Below the pieces are notes generated by a model. It worked only from the letters and a program-made list of their open reading frames with translations, ran no database searches and had not been told where the DNA came from. Shown here in pieces: positions 39,589 to 48,237 of a stretch of 64,000 nucleotides of DNA. Where the stretch lies: contig NZ_JAHCKL010000006.1 in the NCBI RefSeq assembly GCF_026125785.1, forward strand, positions 124,001-188,000, in the 5' to 3' direction. Positions within the stretch are counted from its first letter, which is position 1. Each line of letters opens with the position of its first letter. This DNA is from Hydrogenophaga sp. Its GTDB lineage: Bacteria > Pseudomonadota > Gammaproteobacteria > Burkholderiales > Burkholderiaceae_C. The position numbers and the translations under genes were made by a program.

Positions 39589-42186
39589 ATGGAGACAAGT
39601 GACAAACACCAGGACCCCGCCGCGTTCCAGCCTGCGGATGCGCCCGGCCTGCTGCATGGCCTCAAGGTCCTTGAAATGGGTGGGCCCACGCTGGACTACG
39701 CGGGCCTGCTGCTCGCGGGCATGGGCGCCGACGTGGTGAAGATCGAGCCGCCAGGCGGCAGCGCTTCGCGCAGGATGGCGCCCTTTGCCGAGGCATCGCC
39801 GCAGGAGTCGCTTTACTTCTGGACCTACCACCGCGACAAGCGTTCTCTGGTGCTTGATGCCGGCACCGGGGAGGGCCGCGAGACCCTGCTGCGCCTGCTG
39901 GCGCACACCGACGTGCTGCTGGCCGACACGCGGGAATCCGTCGCCAGCGCCACCGGCCTGGACGTGGACGCGCTGGGCGAACGGTTTCCCGCGCTGATCA
40001 CCGCGCGCATCACGCCCTTCGGCGACGACGGCCCCTGGAAAGACCACAAGGGCAGCGACCTCGTGCACCTGGCGCTGGGTGGGGTGATGATGAACTGCGG
40101 CTACGACGCCGACCCCACCGGGCGCTACGACGTGCCGCCGATCGCGCCGCAGGCCTTCCACGCCAGCCACATTGCCTGCGAGCAGGCGGTGGTTGGCATC
40201 CTGGGCGCGCTGCTGGCGCGCGAGCACAGCGGGCGCGGGCAGGACGTGGGCTGCGCGGTGCACACGGCCGTGGCCACCTCCACCGAGATGGATCTGATGA
40301 ACTGGGTCATGCGTGCGGCCACGCAGTATCGCCAGACCTGCCGCCACTCCGCCGAAGTGCCCAACCGCGCGTCTCCGCTGGCACAGACCAAGGACGGGCG
40401 CTGGAACCTGGGATGGATGGTCACCGCCGGCGACGAGGCGAACCTGGTGCGCTTCCTGCAGGAACACGGCATGGACCACGACCTGCAGATGCCGGACGGG
40501 CAGCGCGACCCGAAGAAGCGCGACGTCCCTGGTGCCGTGCCTTTCGACGAACATCGCGCGCATGTCTTCGAGGTGGTGCAGCGCTTCGTGCGCTGCTTCC
40601 TCTACAAAGACCTGCCCTGGCAAGCCGCGCAGGCGCAAGGGCTGATGTGGTCGCCGTTGCGCAAGCCGCACGAGAACCTGGACGATCCGCACTGGCAGGC
40701 CCGCGGCAGCTACGCCTGGATCGACCATCCCGAACTGGGGCGCGCCCTGCCCTACCCGCGCGGCAAGTGGCTCTCCAACACCACCGCCTGGCAGGCGCGC
40801 CGGCGTGCCCCTGGGCTGGGCGAGCACACGGCCGAGGTGCTGGCCCAATGGTGCGGCGGCGCCACGCGCGACGCCGCGGCCCCGCCGACGGCGCCGCGAC
40901 CGGCGCGCCTGTCCGCGCGAGGCAAACCTTTCGCCCTGCAGGGCATCCGCATCCTGGACTTCTCCTGGTTCCTGGCCTCGGCCGGTGGCACGCGCATGGT
41001 GACCGCGCTGGGCGCCGAGTGCATCAAGGTCGAATGGAAGGCGAACGCCGACGCACGCATGGGCGCCAACGCACCCGAGGGCGGCCGCGAGGCACGCCGC
41101 ATGGCCAAGGGACCATTGCCTGGCAGCCCCTTGCCCGAGATGGGTGGCCACTTCAACCACAAGAACGCCGGCAAGCGCGGGCTCTCGCTCAACATCCGCG
41201 ATCCGCGCGGCCTGGAGATCGCGCGCCGGCTGGTGGCCATGAGCGACGTGGTGGCCGAGGGTTTCTCGCCCGGCGTGATGGCGCGCTGGGGCCTGGGCTA
41301 CGACGCCATGAAAGCCATACGCCCGGACATCGTCTACGTGCAGCAGTCCGGCATGGGCGCGCACGGCCTGTACGGCCGCATGCGCACCGTGGGCCCGATT
41401 GCCGCCGCCTTCACGGGCCTGTCGGAAATGTCCGGCCTGCCCGAACCCGCACCGCCCGCCGGCTGGGGCTTCTCCTACCTCGACTGGATCGGCGCCTACA
41501 GCTTCGCGCAGGCCGTGCTGGGGGGCCTGCTGCACCGCGCGCGCACCGGCCAGGGGCAGTGGATCGACGCCTCGCAGTGCGAGAGCGGCCTCATGGTCTG
41601 CGGCGTGGGCGTGCTGGACTGGGCCTTGCACCGGCGCGCCTGGCGCCGCCAGGGCAACCGGGCACCCTGGGACACCTGCGCGCCCCACGGCGCCTACCGC
41701 TGCCAGGGTGAAGACCGCTGGATCGCCATCGCTTGCGAAACCGAACCGGCCTGGAATGCGTTCGCACGCCTCAGTGGCCTGGACCGGGACGGCCGTTTCG
41801 CCACGCTGGCCGGCCGGCTGGCCCACCAGGACGCTTTGGACGAACAGGTCGAGCAGTGGACCCGCACGCAGGAGCCGTACGCCTGCATGGCGCTGCTGCA
41901 GGCCGCTGGCGTGAGCGCGGGCGTCTGCCAGACCGCCGAAGACCGCTGCGACCACGATCCGCAGCTCGCGCAGCAGCAGTGGATGACCGAAGTGAGCGCA
42001 CCGCGCATCGGCACCTGGCCGGTGACCGAAATGCCCTTCCGCCTGTCCGCGACCCCGGCCTACATGGGCGGACTGCCTGACCGTGGCGCGCCGCTGTACG
42101 GCGAGGACAACGAGTACGTGCTGGGGGAGTTGCTGGGCTATGGCCGCTCGGCCATCCAGGACATGGAGCGGGATGGGGTGATTTGA
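39589..42186 (+). CDS. Tandem-domain CaiB/BaiF (type III) CoA-transferase
   Basis: 865 residues from the ATG at 39589 (a TTG at 39577 is possible but lacks a clear ribosome site). Two CaiB domains in series: residues about 22-420 (LKVLEMGGPTLDYAGLLLAGMGADVVKIE) and about 450-850 (IRILDFSWFLASAGG; GQGQWIDASQCE). In the second domain the catalytic Asp of the GQ-x-V/I-D motif is present. In the first, the aligned position is Gly221 (GRGQDVGCAV), so this half may be structural. Type III transferases normally work as interlocked dimers, and the fusion may form one pseudo-dimer. Transfers CoA between a pathway acid and another acyl-CoA. Confidence 0.87.
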   Translation: METSDKHQDPAAFQPADAPGLLHGLKVLEMGGPTLDYAGLLLAGMGADVVKIEPPGGSASRRMAPFAEASPQESLYFWTYHRDKRSLVLDAGTGEGRETLLRLLAHTDVLLADTRESVASATGLDVDALGERFPALITARITPFGDDGPWKDHKGSDLVHLALGGVMMNCGYDADPTGRYDVPPIAPQAFHASHIACEQAVVGILGALLAREHSGRGQDVGCAVHTAVATSTEMDLMNWVMRAATQYRQTCRHSAEVPNRASPLAQTKDGRWNLGWMVTAGDEANLVRFLQEHGMDHDLQMPDGQRDPKKRDVPGAVPFDEHRAHVFEVVQRFVRCFLYKDLPWQAAQAQGLMWSPLRKPHENLDDPHWQARGSYAWIDHPELGRALPYPRGKWLSNTTAWQARRRAPGLGEHTAEVLAQWCGGATRDAAAPPTAPRPARLSARGKPFALQGIRILDFSWFLASAGGTRMVTALGAECIKVEWKANADARMGANAPEGGREARRMAKGPLPGSPLPEMGGHFNHKNAGKRGLSLNIRDPRGLEIARRLVAMSDVVAEGFSPGVMARWGLGYDAMKAIRPDIVYVQQSGMGAHGLYGRMRTVGPIAAAFTGLSEMSGLPEPAPPAGWGFSYLDWIGAYSFAQAVLGGLLHRARTGQGQWIDASQCESGLMVCGVGVLDWALHRRAWRRQGNRAPWDTCAPHGAYRCQGEDRWIAIACETEPAWNAFARLSGLDRDGRFATLAGRLAHQDALDEQVEQWTRTQEPYACMALLQAAGVSAGVCQTAEDRCDHDPQLAQQQWMTEVSAPRIGTWPVTEMPFRLSATPAYMGGLPDRGAPLYGEDNEYVLGELLGYGRSAIQDMERDGVI

Positions 42187-42194
42187 TGTCCTGG

Positions 42195-42655
42195 CTTTGG
42201 GTTTGGGAGGGTTGTTTTTTCATGGACCTCTGCCCCCCACCTATCCCCCCCGCCCCTTTCCGCCCCCGCCGGGGCGGAAAGGGGAGCCTTGGATTTGACC
42301 TGGGCGCGCCGGCTGCGGGCTACGGGCGGTGCGCCAGGTACGCTGCTTCACGCCACGGCCCGGGCCTGCGGTTGGGGCCGCCGGCCGACAAACCCACATG
42401 CCAACGCTGGCCGCTTCGCGTGCCAGTCACGAGCCAGCGCGAAGCGCGCGAGCGGGTGGGTGCCACACCGTCAGCCGGCGGCCCCAACCGCAGGCCCGGG
42501 CCGTGGCGCCCAGACCCGTGGCCGACCTCACGCCAGTAGCCCGCAGCCGGCGTGAAGAAACCAGATCCAAGGCTCCCCTTTCCGCCCCGGCGGGGGGCGG
42601 AAAGGGGCGGGGGGGGATAGGGGGGGGCCAGGGGTCTGTGAAACCCAAACCCAAA
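42195..42655. repeat. Long imperfect inverted repeat filling a convergent intergenic gap
   Basis: The 483-base gap between the CoA-transferase and the quinone oxidoreductase holds two arms (about 42198-42395 and 42466-42655) that are reverse complements over long stretches: for example CGCCCCTTTCCGCCCC with GGGGCGGAAAGGGG, and CACGGCCCGGGCCTGCGG with its complement at 42484-42506. The centre (about 42396-42465) is unpaired or weakly paired. No gene is visible. Likely a bidirectional terminator or a relic of a repeat that inserted twice in opposite orientation. Confidence 0.8.
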
Positions 42656-42669
42656 ACAGAAACAGAACC

Positions 42670-43665
42670 TCAAGGCAACAGCACGGTGCACCCCGTGGTA
42701 GCCCGCGCCTCCAGGCTCCGGTGCGCCGCCTGCACGTCCGCCAGCGCGAACCGCTGGTCGATGCGGATCTTCACCGCACCGCTTTGCACCACCGCGAACA
42801 GGTCGTCGGCCATGGACTGCGTGCGTTCGCGCGTGGTGATGTGCGAGAACAGGGTCTGGCGCGTGACGTAGAGCGAGCCCTTGGCGGCCAGGATGGCGGG
42901 GGCGAACGCGGGTGCGGGTCCGGACGCGTTGCCGAAGCTGACCATCAGGCCGAAAGGCCGCAGGCAGTCCAGCGATTTCTCGAAGGTGTCCTTGCCCACC
43001 GAGTCGTAGACCACCTTCACGCCCTGGCCGCCGGTGATGTCCTTGACGCGCGCGACGAAGTCCTCGGAGCGGTAGTTGATGGTGAAGGCCGCGCCATGCT
43101 CGCGGGCCAGCGCGCATTTCTCGTCCGAACCCGCGGTGCCGATGAGGCGCAGGCCCAGCGCCTTCGCCCACTGGCAGGCGATCAGGCCCACACCGCCAGC
43201 CGCGGCGTGAAACAGCACGAAGTCGCCCGCCTCCAGCCCTTCGACCGGTCGCGTGCGCTTGAGCAGGTACTGCGCCGTCAGACCCTTGAGCATCATGGCC
43301 GCACCGGTCTCGAAGTCGATGCCATCGGGCAGGCGGCACACGTTCATCGCTGGCATCAGGCGCACATCGCAATAGCTGCCCGGCGGATTGGCCGCGTAGG
43401 CCGCACGATCGCCCGCCTTGAGGTGGGTCACGCCTTCGCCCACCGCCTCGACCACGCCCGCGCCCTCCATGCCCAACGCCAGCGGCAGGGGCAGCTGGTA
43501 CAGGCCGGAGCGCTGGTAGACGTCGATGTAATTCAGGCCGACCGCATGGTGGCGGATGCGCACCTGTCCCGGGCCTGGGTCGCCCACGCTCACGGAGTCG
43601 ATCACCAGTTGCTCCGGCCCGCCGGTGGCGTGGATGCGCACCGCGCGGCTGCTCTGTTCGCTCAT
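42670..43665 (-). CDS. NADPH:quinone oxidoreductase, zinc-independent MDR family (Qor-like)
   Basis: 331 residues. GroES-like N-terminal domain with VGLNYIDVYQRSGLYQLPLP, the quinone-reductase signature, then HAAAGGVGLIACQWAKALG as the NADPH-binding loop. Zinc ligands are absent, as usual for this branch. AGGAG is present upstream of the ATG at 43665; the open frame continues to 43791 without family similarity. Reduces quinones by one or two electrons; housekeeping stress function likely, and outside the palindrome-controlled block. Confidence 0.88.
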   Translation of the reverse strand: MSEQSSRAVRIHATGGPEQLVIDSVSVGDPGPGQVRIRHHAVGLNYIDVYQRSGLYQLPLPLALGMEGAGVVEAVGEGVTHLKAGDRAAYAANPPGSYCDVRLMPAMNVCRLPDGIDFETGAAMMLKGLTAQYLLKRTRPVEGLEAGDFVLFHAAAGGVGLIACQWAKALGLRLIGTAGSDEKCALAREHGAAFTINYRSEDFVARVKDITGGQGVKVVYDSVGKDTFEKSLDCLRPFGLMVSFGNASGPAPAFAPAILAAKGSLYVTRQTLFSHITTRERTQSMADDLFAVVQSGAVKIRIDQRFALADVQAAHRSLEARATTGCTVLLP

Positions 43666-43796
43666 GTCAGGTCTCCTCGATCGGGTGTGTCGGTTGAAAA
43701 CGGCGATGCTGCCACGAAACACGCCGGCGCTCCCATCCAGGACGAGCACCCCCTGGCATCCGGCGGGCATGCAGCTGGCGCTACAGTCCACAGCCT

Positions 43797-44741
43797 ATGT
43801 CCGCACCCTCGTCTCGCCAGCGCCTGACCCTCGCCACCACCCTGCTCCTGCTGACGCCGCCCCTGCTCTGGGCCGGCAACGCCGTGGTGGGCCGCATGAT
43901 GCAGGGCGTGGTGCCCCCCATCACGCTGAACTTCCTGCGCTGGTTGATCGCGCTGGTGCTTCTGCTGCCGCTGGCCGGCTGGGTACTGCGGCCCGGGGCG
44001 CGCGGGCTCTGGCCCCACTGGCGGCGTTTCGCGTTGCTGGGCCTGCTGGGCGTGGGCTGCTACAACTCGCTGCAGTACCTGGCGCTCAAGACCTCGACGC
44101 CCATCAATGTCACGCTGGTGGCGGCCAGCATGCCGGTGTGGATGCTGCTCGTGGGCCGTCTCCTCTATGGCGAGCCGGTCTCGCGCCGTGCCGCGCTGGG
44201 AGCGGCGCTGTCCATTGCCGGCGTGCTGGTGGTGCTGTCGCGTGGCGAGCCCGCGCAACTGCGCGCGCTGCAGTTCGTGCCAGGCGACGCCTGGATGCTG
44301 CTGGCCACCCTGCTCTGGTCCTGGTACAGCTGGTTGCTGGCACGTCCGAAGCCGGGCGAGGAGCCCTCGCACATCAAGGCCGACTGGGCGGCCTTCCTGC
44401 TCGCGCAGGTGGTCATGGGCGTGGCCTGGTCCGGTCTGTTCTCGGCCGGCGAATGGCTCTCGCTGCCGCCGCTGCCCGAAGGCGCCTCGCACATCCAATG
44501 GGGATGGCCGCTCCTCGCCGCCCTGGCCTACGTGGCCATAGGCCCCTCTCTGCTGGCCTACCGCTGCTGGGGTGCGGGCGTGACACGCATGGGCCCGGCC
44601 ATGGCCTCGTTCTTCTCCAACCTCACGCCGCTGTTCGCGGCACTCCTGTCCGCCCTGCTGCTGGGCGAACCACCCAGGCTCTACCACGCCGTCGGCTTCG
44701 TGCTCATCGTCGGCGGCATTCTCGTGTCCTCGCGGCGGTGA
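43797..44741 (+). CDS. DMT-superfamily (EamA) transporter
   Basis: 314 residues, about ten membrane segments in two EamA repeats. PPLLWAGNAVVGRMMQ in the first helix and MGPAMASFFSNLTPLFAALLSALLLGE before the last helices are standard. Divergent from the quinone oxidoreductase gene (131 bases between starts) and 6 bases from the convergent SDR. Substrate unknown. Not closely similar to the EamA proteins at 553 and 45578. Confidence 0.86.
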   Translation: MSAPSSRQRLTLATTLLLLTPPLLWAGNAVVGRMMQGVVPPITLNFLRWLIALVLLLPLAGWVLRPGARGLWPHWRRFALLGLLGVGCYNSLQYLALKTSTPINVTLVAASMPVWMLLVGRLLYGEPVSRRAALGAALSIAGVLVVLSRGEPAQLRALQFVPGDAWMLLATLLWSWYSWLLARPKPGEEPSHIKADWAAFLLAQVVMGVAWSGLFSAGEWLSLPPLPEGASHIQWGWPLLAALAYVAIGPSLLAYRCWGAGVTRMGPAMASFFSNLTPLFAALLSALLLGEPPRLYHAVGFVLIVGGILVSSRR

Positions 44742-44747
44742 GGCGCC

Positions 44748-45548
44748 TCAGAACGTGCCCGGGTAGGCACCGCCATCGGCCAGGATGTTCTGCCCCGTGA
44801 TGTAGCCCGCGTGCACGCTGCACAGAAAGGCGCACACCGCCCCGAACTCCTGCGGGGTACCGAAACGCTGCGCCGGAATGGTCTTGCGCCGTGCGTCGGC
44901 GATCGCCTCGATGGGCTGGCCGGTCTTGGTCGCAGCCCCTTGCATGGTGGTCTTGAGGCGGTCGGTGTCGAAAGCACCGGGCAGCAGGTTGTTGATGGTC
45001 ACGCCCTTAGCGGCCAGCGGGCTGCGCGCCACGCCCGCAATGAAACCTGTGAGGCCGCTGCGCGCGCCATTGGACAGACCCAGGATGTCGATCGGGGCCT
45101 TCACCGCCCCCGAAGTGATGTTGACCACGCGGCCGAAACCGCGCTGGGCCATGCCATCCACCGTCGCCTTGAGCAGCTCGATCGGGCTGAGCATGTTGGC
45201 GTCCAGTGCCTTGATCCAGGCATCGCGGTCCCAGTTCCGGAAGTCGCCGGGCGGCGGCCCGCCGGCGTTGTTGACCAGGATGTCGAAGTCCTGCCCCGGC
45301 CCACCGCTCACAGACAGCGCCGCATCACGCCCTGCGGCGCTGGTGATGTCCGCCGCCACGCCCAGCACCTGCACCGCACCGGCCGTGGCCGCACGGACAC
45401 CGGCCACAGCCGCCGCCAATTCGGGCTCGCCGCGCGCCACCATCACCACGTTCACGCCCTCGGCCGCCAGCGCCTGCGCACAGCCCAGGCCCAGGCCTTT
45501 GCTCGCGCCACCCACCAGTGCCCAGCGGCCCTTGATACCCAGATCCAT
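44748..45548 (-). CDS. Atypical SDR lacking the catalytic tyrosine-lysine pair
   Basis: 266 residues. Cofactor loop GGASKGLG and NNAGG are present, and the first part aligns with 3-oxoacyl-ACP reductases. At the active site the region normally reading Y-x3-K is GLSNGARSGL: the positions aligned to Tyr and Lys are Ser and Arg. An SDR subgroup with this SNGxRxG pattern is known and is annotated as FabG-like with uncertain activity. The C-terminus (GYITGQNILADGGAYPGTF) is normal. Separated by 29 bases from the EamA gene upstream, possibly an operon. Confidence 0.85.
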   Translation of the reverse strand: MDLGIKGRWALVGGASKGLGLGCAQALAAEGVNVVMVARGEPELAAAVAGVRAATAGAVQVLGVAADITSAAGRDAALSVSGGPGQDFDILVNNAGGPPPGDFRNWDRDAWIKALDANMLSPIELLKATVDGMAQRGFGRVVNITSGAVKAPIDILGLSNGARSGLTGFIAGVARSPLAAKGVTINNLLPGAFDTDRLKTTMQGAATKTGQPIEAIADARRKTIPAQRFGTPQEFGAVCAFLCSVHAGYITGQNILADGGAYPGTF

Positions 45549-45577
45549 CGCTCAACTCCTCGACAACAGAAAACACC

Positions 45578-46519
45578 TCACCGGCTCGCGGCCGCCGCCG
45601 CACCAAAGCGCGTCACCAGAAACACCCCGGACACCACCAGCACCGTACCGCCGATGATCCACGCGTTGAACGGCTCGTCCAGAATCAGCGCACCCATGGC
45701 CAGCGTGGACATGGGGCCGATCATGCCCACCTGCGCCGACAACCCGGCGCCAATGCGCTCCACCGCCATCATCACCATGACCACCGGCGCAAAAGTGCAC
45801 AGCGTGGCGTTGAGCAGGGAAAGCCAGAGCACCTCCGGCGCCACCACCGCCGCGCTCAGCGGCCGCAACAACACGAACTGCACCAGGCACAACACGGCCG
45901 CCACGCTGGTGGCCAGACCCACCAGCCGCATTGACCCGAGGCGCTTGACCATCTCGCCGCTGTAGACCAGGTAGATGGCGTAGCTGAACGCGCTGCCGAA
46001 CACCAGCAACGCACCCAGCACGGCATGGGGTCCCTGGAAGCCCGCCTCATGGCCGAACACCAGCAGCACCCCGCCATAGCTCACCGCCATGGCAACCGCC
46101 TGCAGGCCCGTGATGCGCCGCCTGAAGATCAGCCAGCCCAGGATCAGCACCAGCGTGGGATTGAGGTACAGGATCAGCCGCTCCAGGCTGGCGCTGATGA
46201 ACTGCAAGCCCCAGAAATCCAGAAAACTCGCCAGGTAATAGCCGGTAAACCCCAGCCCGATCACGCCCAGCCAGTCGCGCCGCTTGAGCGTCAGCCGCGC
46301 GCCCTGCCGGTAGGACGCCCACCACGCCAGCGCCAGGAACAGCGGCAGCGAGAACAGCATGCGGTACATCAGCAGCGTGACCGCATCCACCCCGTAGCGG
46401 TAGGCCAGCTTGACGATGATGGCCTTGGCGCTGAAAGCGATGGAACCCGCAACAGCCAGCGTGAGGCCAGCGGCGAGGTGGGGAGAGGCGGCAGACGGGT
46501 GGGAGGCGGCGGCGGACAT
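45578..46519 (-). CDS. DMT-superfamily (EamA) transporter
   Basis: 313 residues, ten predicted helices. VAGSIAFSAKAIIVKLAYRYGVD at the start and ILDEPFNAWIIGGTVLVVSGVFL at the end match the EamA repeat ends. LIYLNPTLVLILGWLIFRRR in the middle is the usual fourth-helix context. The C-terminal gene neighbour is the atypical SDR. Substrate not predictable. Confidence 0.86.
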   Translation of the reverse strand: MSAAASHPSAASPHLAAGLTLAVAGSIAFSAKAIIVKLAYRYGVDAVTLLMYRMLFSLPLFLALAWWASYRQGARLTLKRRDWLGVIGLGFTGYYLASFLDFWGLQFISASLERLILYLNPTLVLILGWLIFRRRITGLQAVAMAVSYGGVLLVFGHEAGFQGPHAVLGALLVFGSAFSYAIYLVYSGEMVKRLGSMRLVGLATSVAAVLCLVQFVLLRPLSAAVVAPEVLWLSLLNATLCTFAPVVMVMMAVERIGAGLSAQVGMIGPMSTLAMGALILDEPFNAWIIGGTVLVVSGVFLVTRFGAAAAASR

Positions 46520-46622
46520 CGGCCCGATTATGAGGAGATGCGATGCCCTGTGCCGGTACGGGGCATCGCGGGGCGCGTGGTCTCCCTTCTTGTCTGGCGT
46601 GCACTGAGCGGTTCACACCGCA

Positions 46623-48215
46623 TCAGCGCCCACGGCCCCCTCGCCGCCTCGGCTGCACCACCACCACCAGCAACAACCCGATGGCGATCATCACCAGCAC
46701 CGCCGACAGGGGGCGCTCCAGAAACACCAGCCATTGCCCGCGCGCGAGTTGCAGGGTGCGGCGAAGGTGCTCTTCGAGGCCGGGGGCGAGCACGAAACCG
46801 AGCAGCAGGGCCACGCCTTCGCAGCCCAGGCGCTGCAGCACGAAGGCGAGCAGGCCCAGGCCCATGACGAGCCAGACGCCCCAGCCATGAGGGCCGAGCG
46901 CGAGCGCCCCGAGGCCGGCGGCCACCATGAGTGTGCTGAGCAGGGCGCGGCGCGGCAGCCGCAGCACGCGCAGCAGCGCGGGCACCCACCAGCGCGCCAG
47001 CGGCAGGTTGAGCAGGATGAGCAGGACATTGCCCACCCACATCGACACCACCAGCCCCCAGAACAGGCCGGGTTGCACGCGCATGACGCTGGGACCGGGT
47101 TCGATGGCATGCAGGCCGAGCGCGCCCAGCAGCAGCGCCATGACCGCATTCGGCGGCAGGCCGAGCGCGAGCATGGGCAGGTAGGCGGTTTGCGCGCCGG
47201 CGTTGTTGGCGGCTTCGGGCGCGGCCACGCCGCGCAGGTTGCCCTCCCCCAGCGGAGGCAGTCGGGTGCGCGAGGCGATCTTCTCGACCTGGTAGGCCGC
47301 CAGCGATGCCAGCAGCGCGCCGCCGCCGGGCACCACACCCAGCACGGCGCCCAGGGCGGTACCGCGCAGCAGCGCGGGCGCGGCAGCGCGCCACTCGGCA
47401 CGCGTGGGCCGGTCTTGCCAGCCCGTGGCCTGCACCGCGGGCGATGGGGCAGCCGGTGCCGGAGCAGCGTCCGCCTGTCCTTCGGTGCGTGGTGCCAGGC
47501 GTGCCAAGCCGGCCAGTTCGGCGGCCACGGGCGCAACGACAAAGAAGCCCAGTGCAAGCGCGATGAAACCGACGCCATCGGTCAGGCCGTGGTGCTGCCC
47601 CATCCAGGGTTCCAGCGCCTCGGGCACGAAGCGGGCGGTACCCGTGCGCGCGTCCCAGCCGGTCAGGCCCAGCAGCACGCCGAGCGCGGCCATGGCCAGG
47701 GCCTTGATGAAGGAGCCCGAGGCCAGAACGGTGGCGCCCACCAGGCCCACCACGAGCAGCATGAAGCGTTCGGCGGAACCGAACTGCAGGCCCAGCGCCA
47801 CCACCGGCGGCGCCAGCACGGCCACGGCGGCGATGCCGGCCCAGCCGGCGATGAAGGAGCACACGCTGGCCATGGCCAGGGCCGACCCGGTGCGCCCCTG
47901 ACGCGCCAACGGATGGCCATCCAGACTGGTCATGACGGACGAGGCCTCGCCGGGCTGGTTGAACACGATGGCAGGCAGCGAGCCCCCGTACTGGGCGCCG
48001 TAGTAGACGCCGGCCAGCACCAGCAGCGCGGGCAGCGGCTGAAGGCCCAGCGTAGCGGGCAGCAGCAGAGCGATGGCGGTCACGGGCCCCAGGCCGGGCA
48101 ACAGGCCGAAAACGCTGCCCAGAAGCACGCCGAGGGCAATCAGCCCGAGCGACTGCAGGCTGGCCAACCCGGCCGCGCCTTGCAGCAACGCGTGGATCCA
48201 GGCGACGACGTCCAT
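46623..48215 (-). CDS. tctA: TctA, large membrane subunit of a tripartite tricarboxylate transporter
   Basis: 530 residues, about eleven to twelve helices. GSVFGLLPGLGPVTAIALLLP near the N-terminus and AAPEAANNAGAQTAYLPMLALGLPPNA mid-protein are the two TctA hallmark motifs with the conserved Gly/Pro and NNA residues. The start at 48215 gives MDVVAWIHALLQG; upstream in-frame codons belong to the tctB coding region. A central loop (residues about 265-300, Ala/Pro-rich) is longer than average. Forms the sodium- or proton-driven carrier with TctB. No TctC receptor lies next to it. Confidence 0.92.
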   Translation of the reverse strand: MDVVAWIHALLQGAAGLASLQSLGLIALGVLLGSVFGLLPGLGPVTAIALLLPATLGLQPLPALLVLAGVYYGAQYGGSLPAIVFNQPGEASSVMTSLDGHPLARQGRTGSALAMASVCSFIAGWAGIAAVAVLAPPVVALGLQFGSAERFMLLVVGLVGATVLASGSFIKALAMAALGVLLGLTGWDARTGTARFVPEALEPWMGQHHGLTDGVGFIALALGFFVVAPVAAELAGLARLAPRTEGQADAAPAPAAPSPAVQATGWQDRPTRAEWRAAAPALLRGTALGAVLGVVPGGGALLASLAAYQVEKIASRTRLPPLGEGNLRGVAAPEAANNAGAQTAYLPMLALGLPPNAVMALLLGALGLHAIEPGPSVMRVQPGLFWGLVVSMWVGNVLLILLNLPLARWWVPALLRVLRLPRRALLSTLMVAAGLGALALGPHGWGVWLVMGLGLLAFVLQRLGCEGVALLLGFVLAPGLEEHLRRTLQLARGQWLVFLERPLSAVLVMIAIGLLLVVVVQPRRRGGRGR

Positions 48216-48237
48216 GGCTGTGCGTTCTCTCGCGGGC

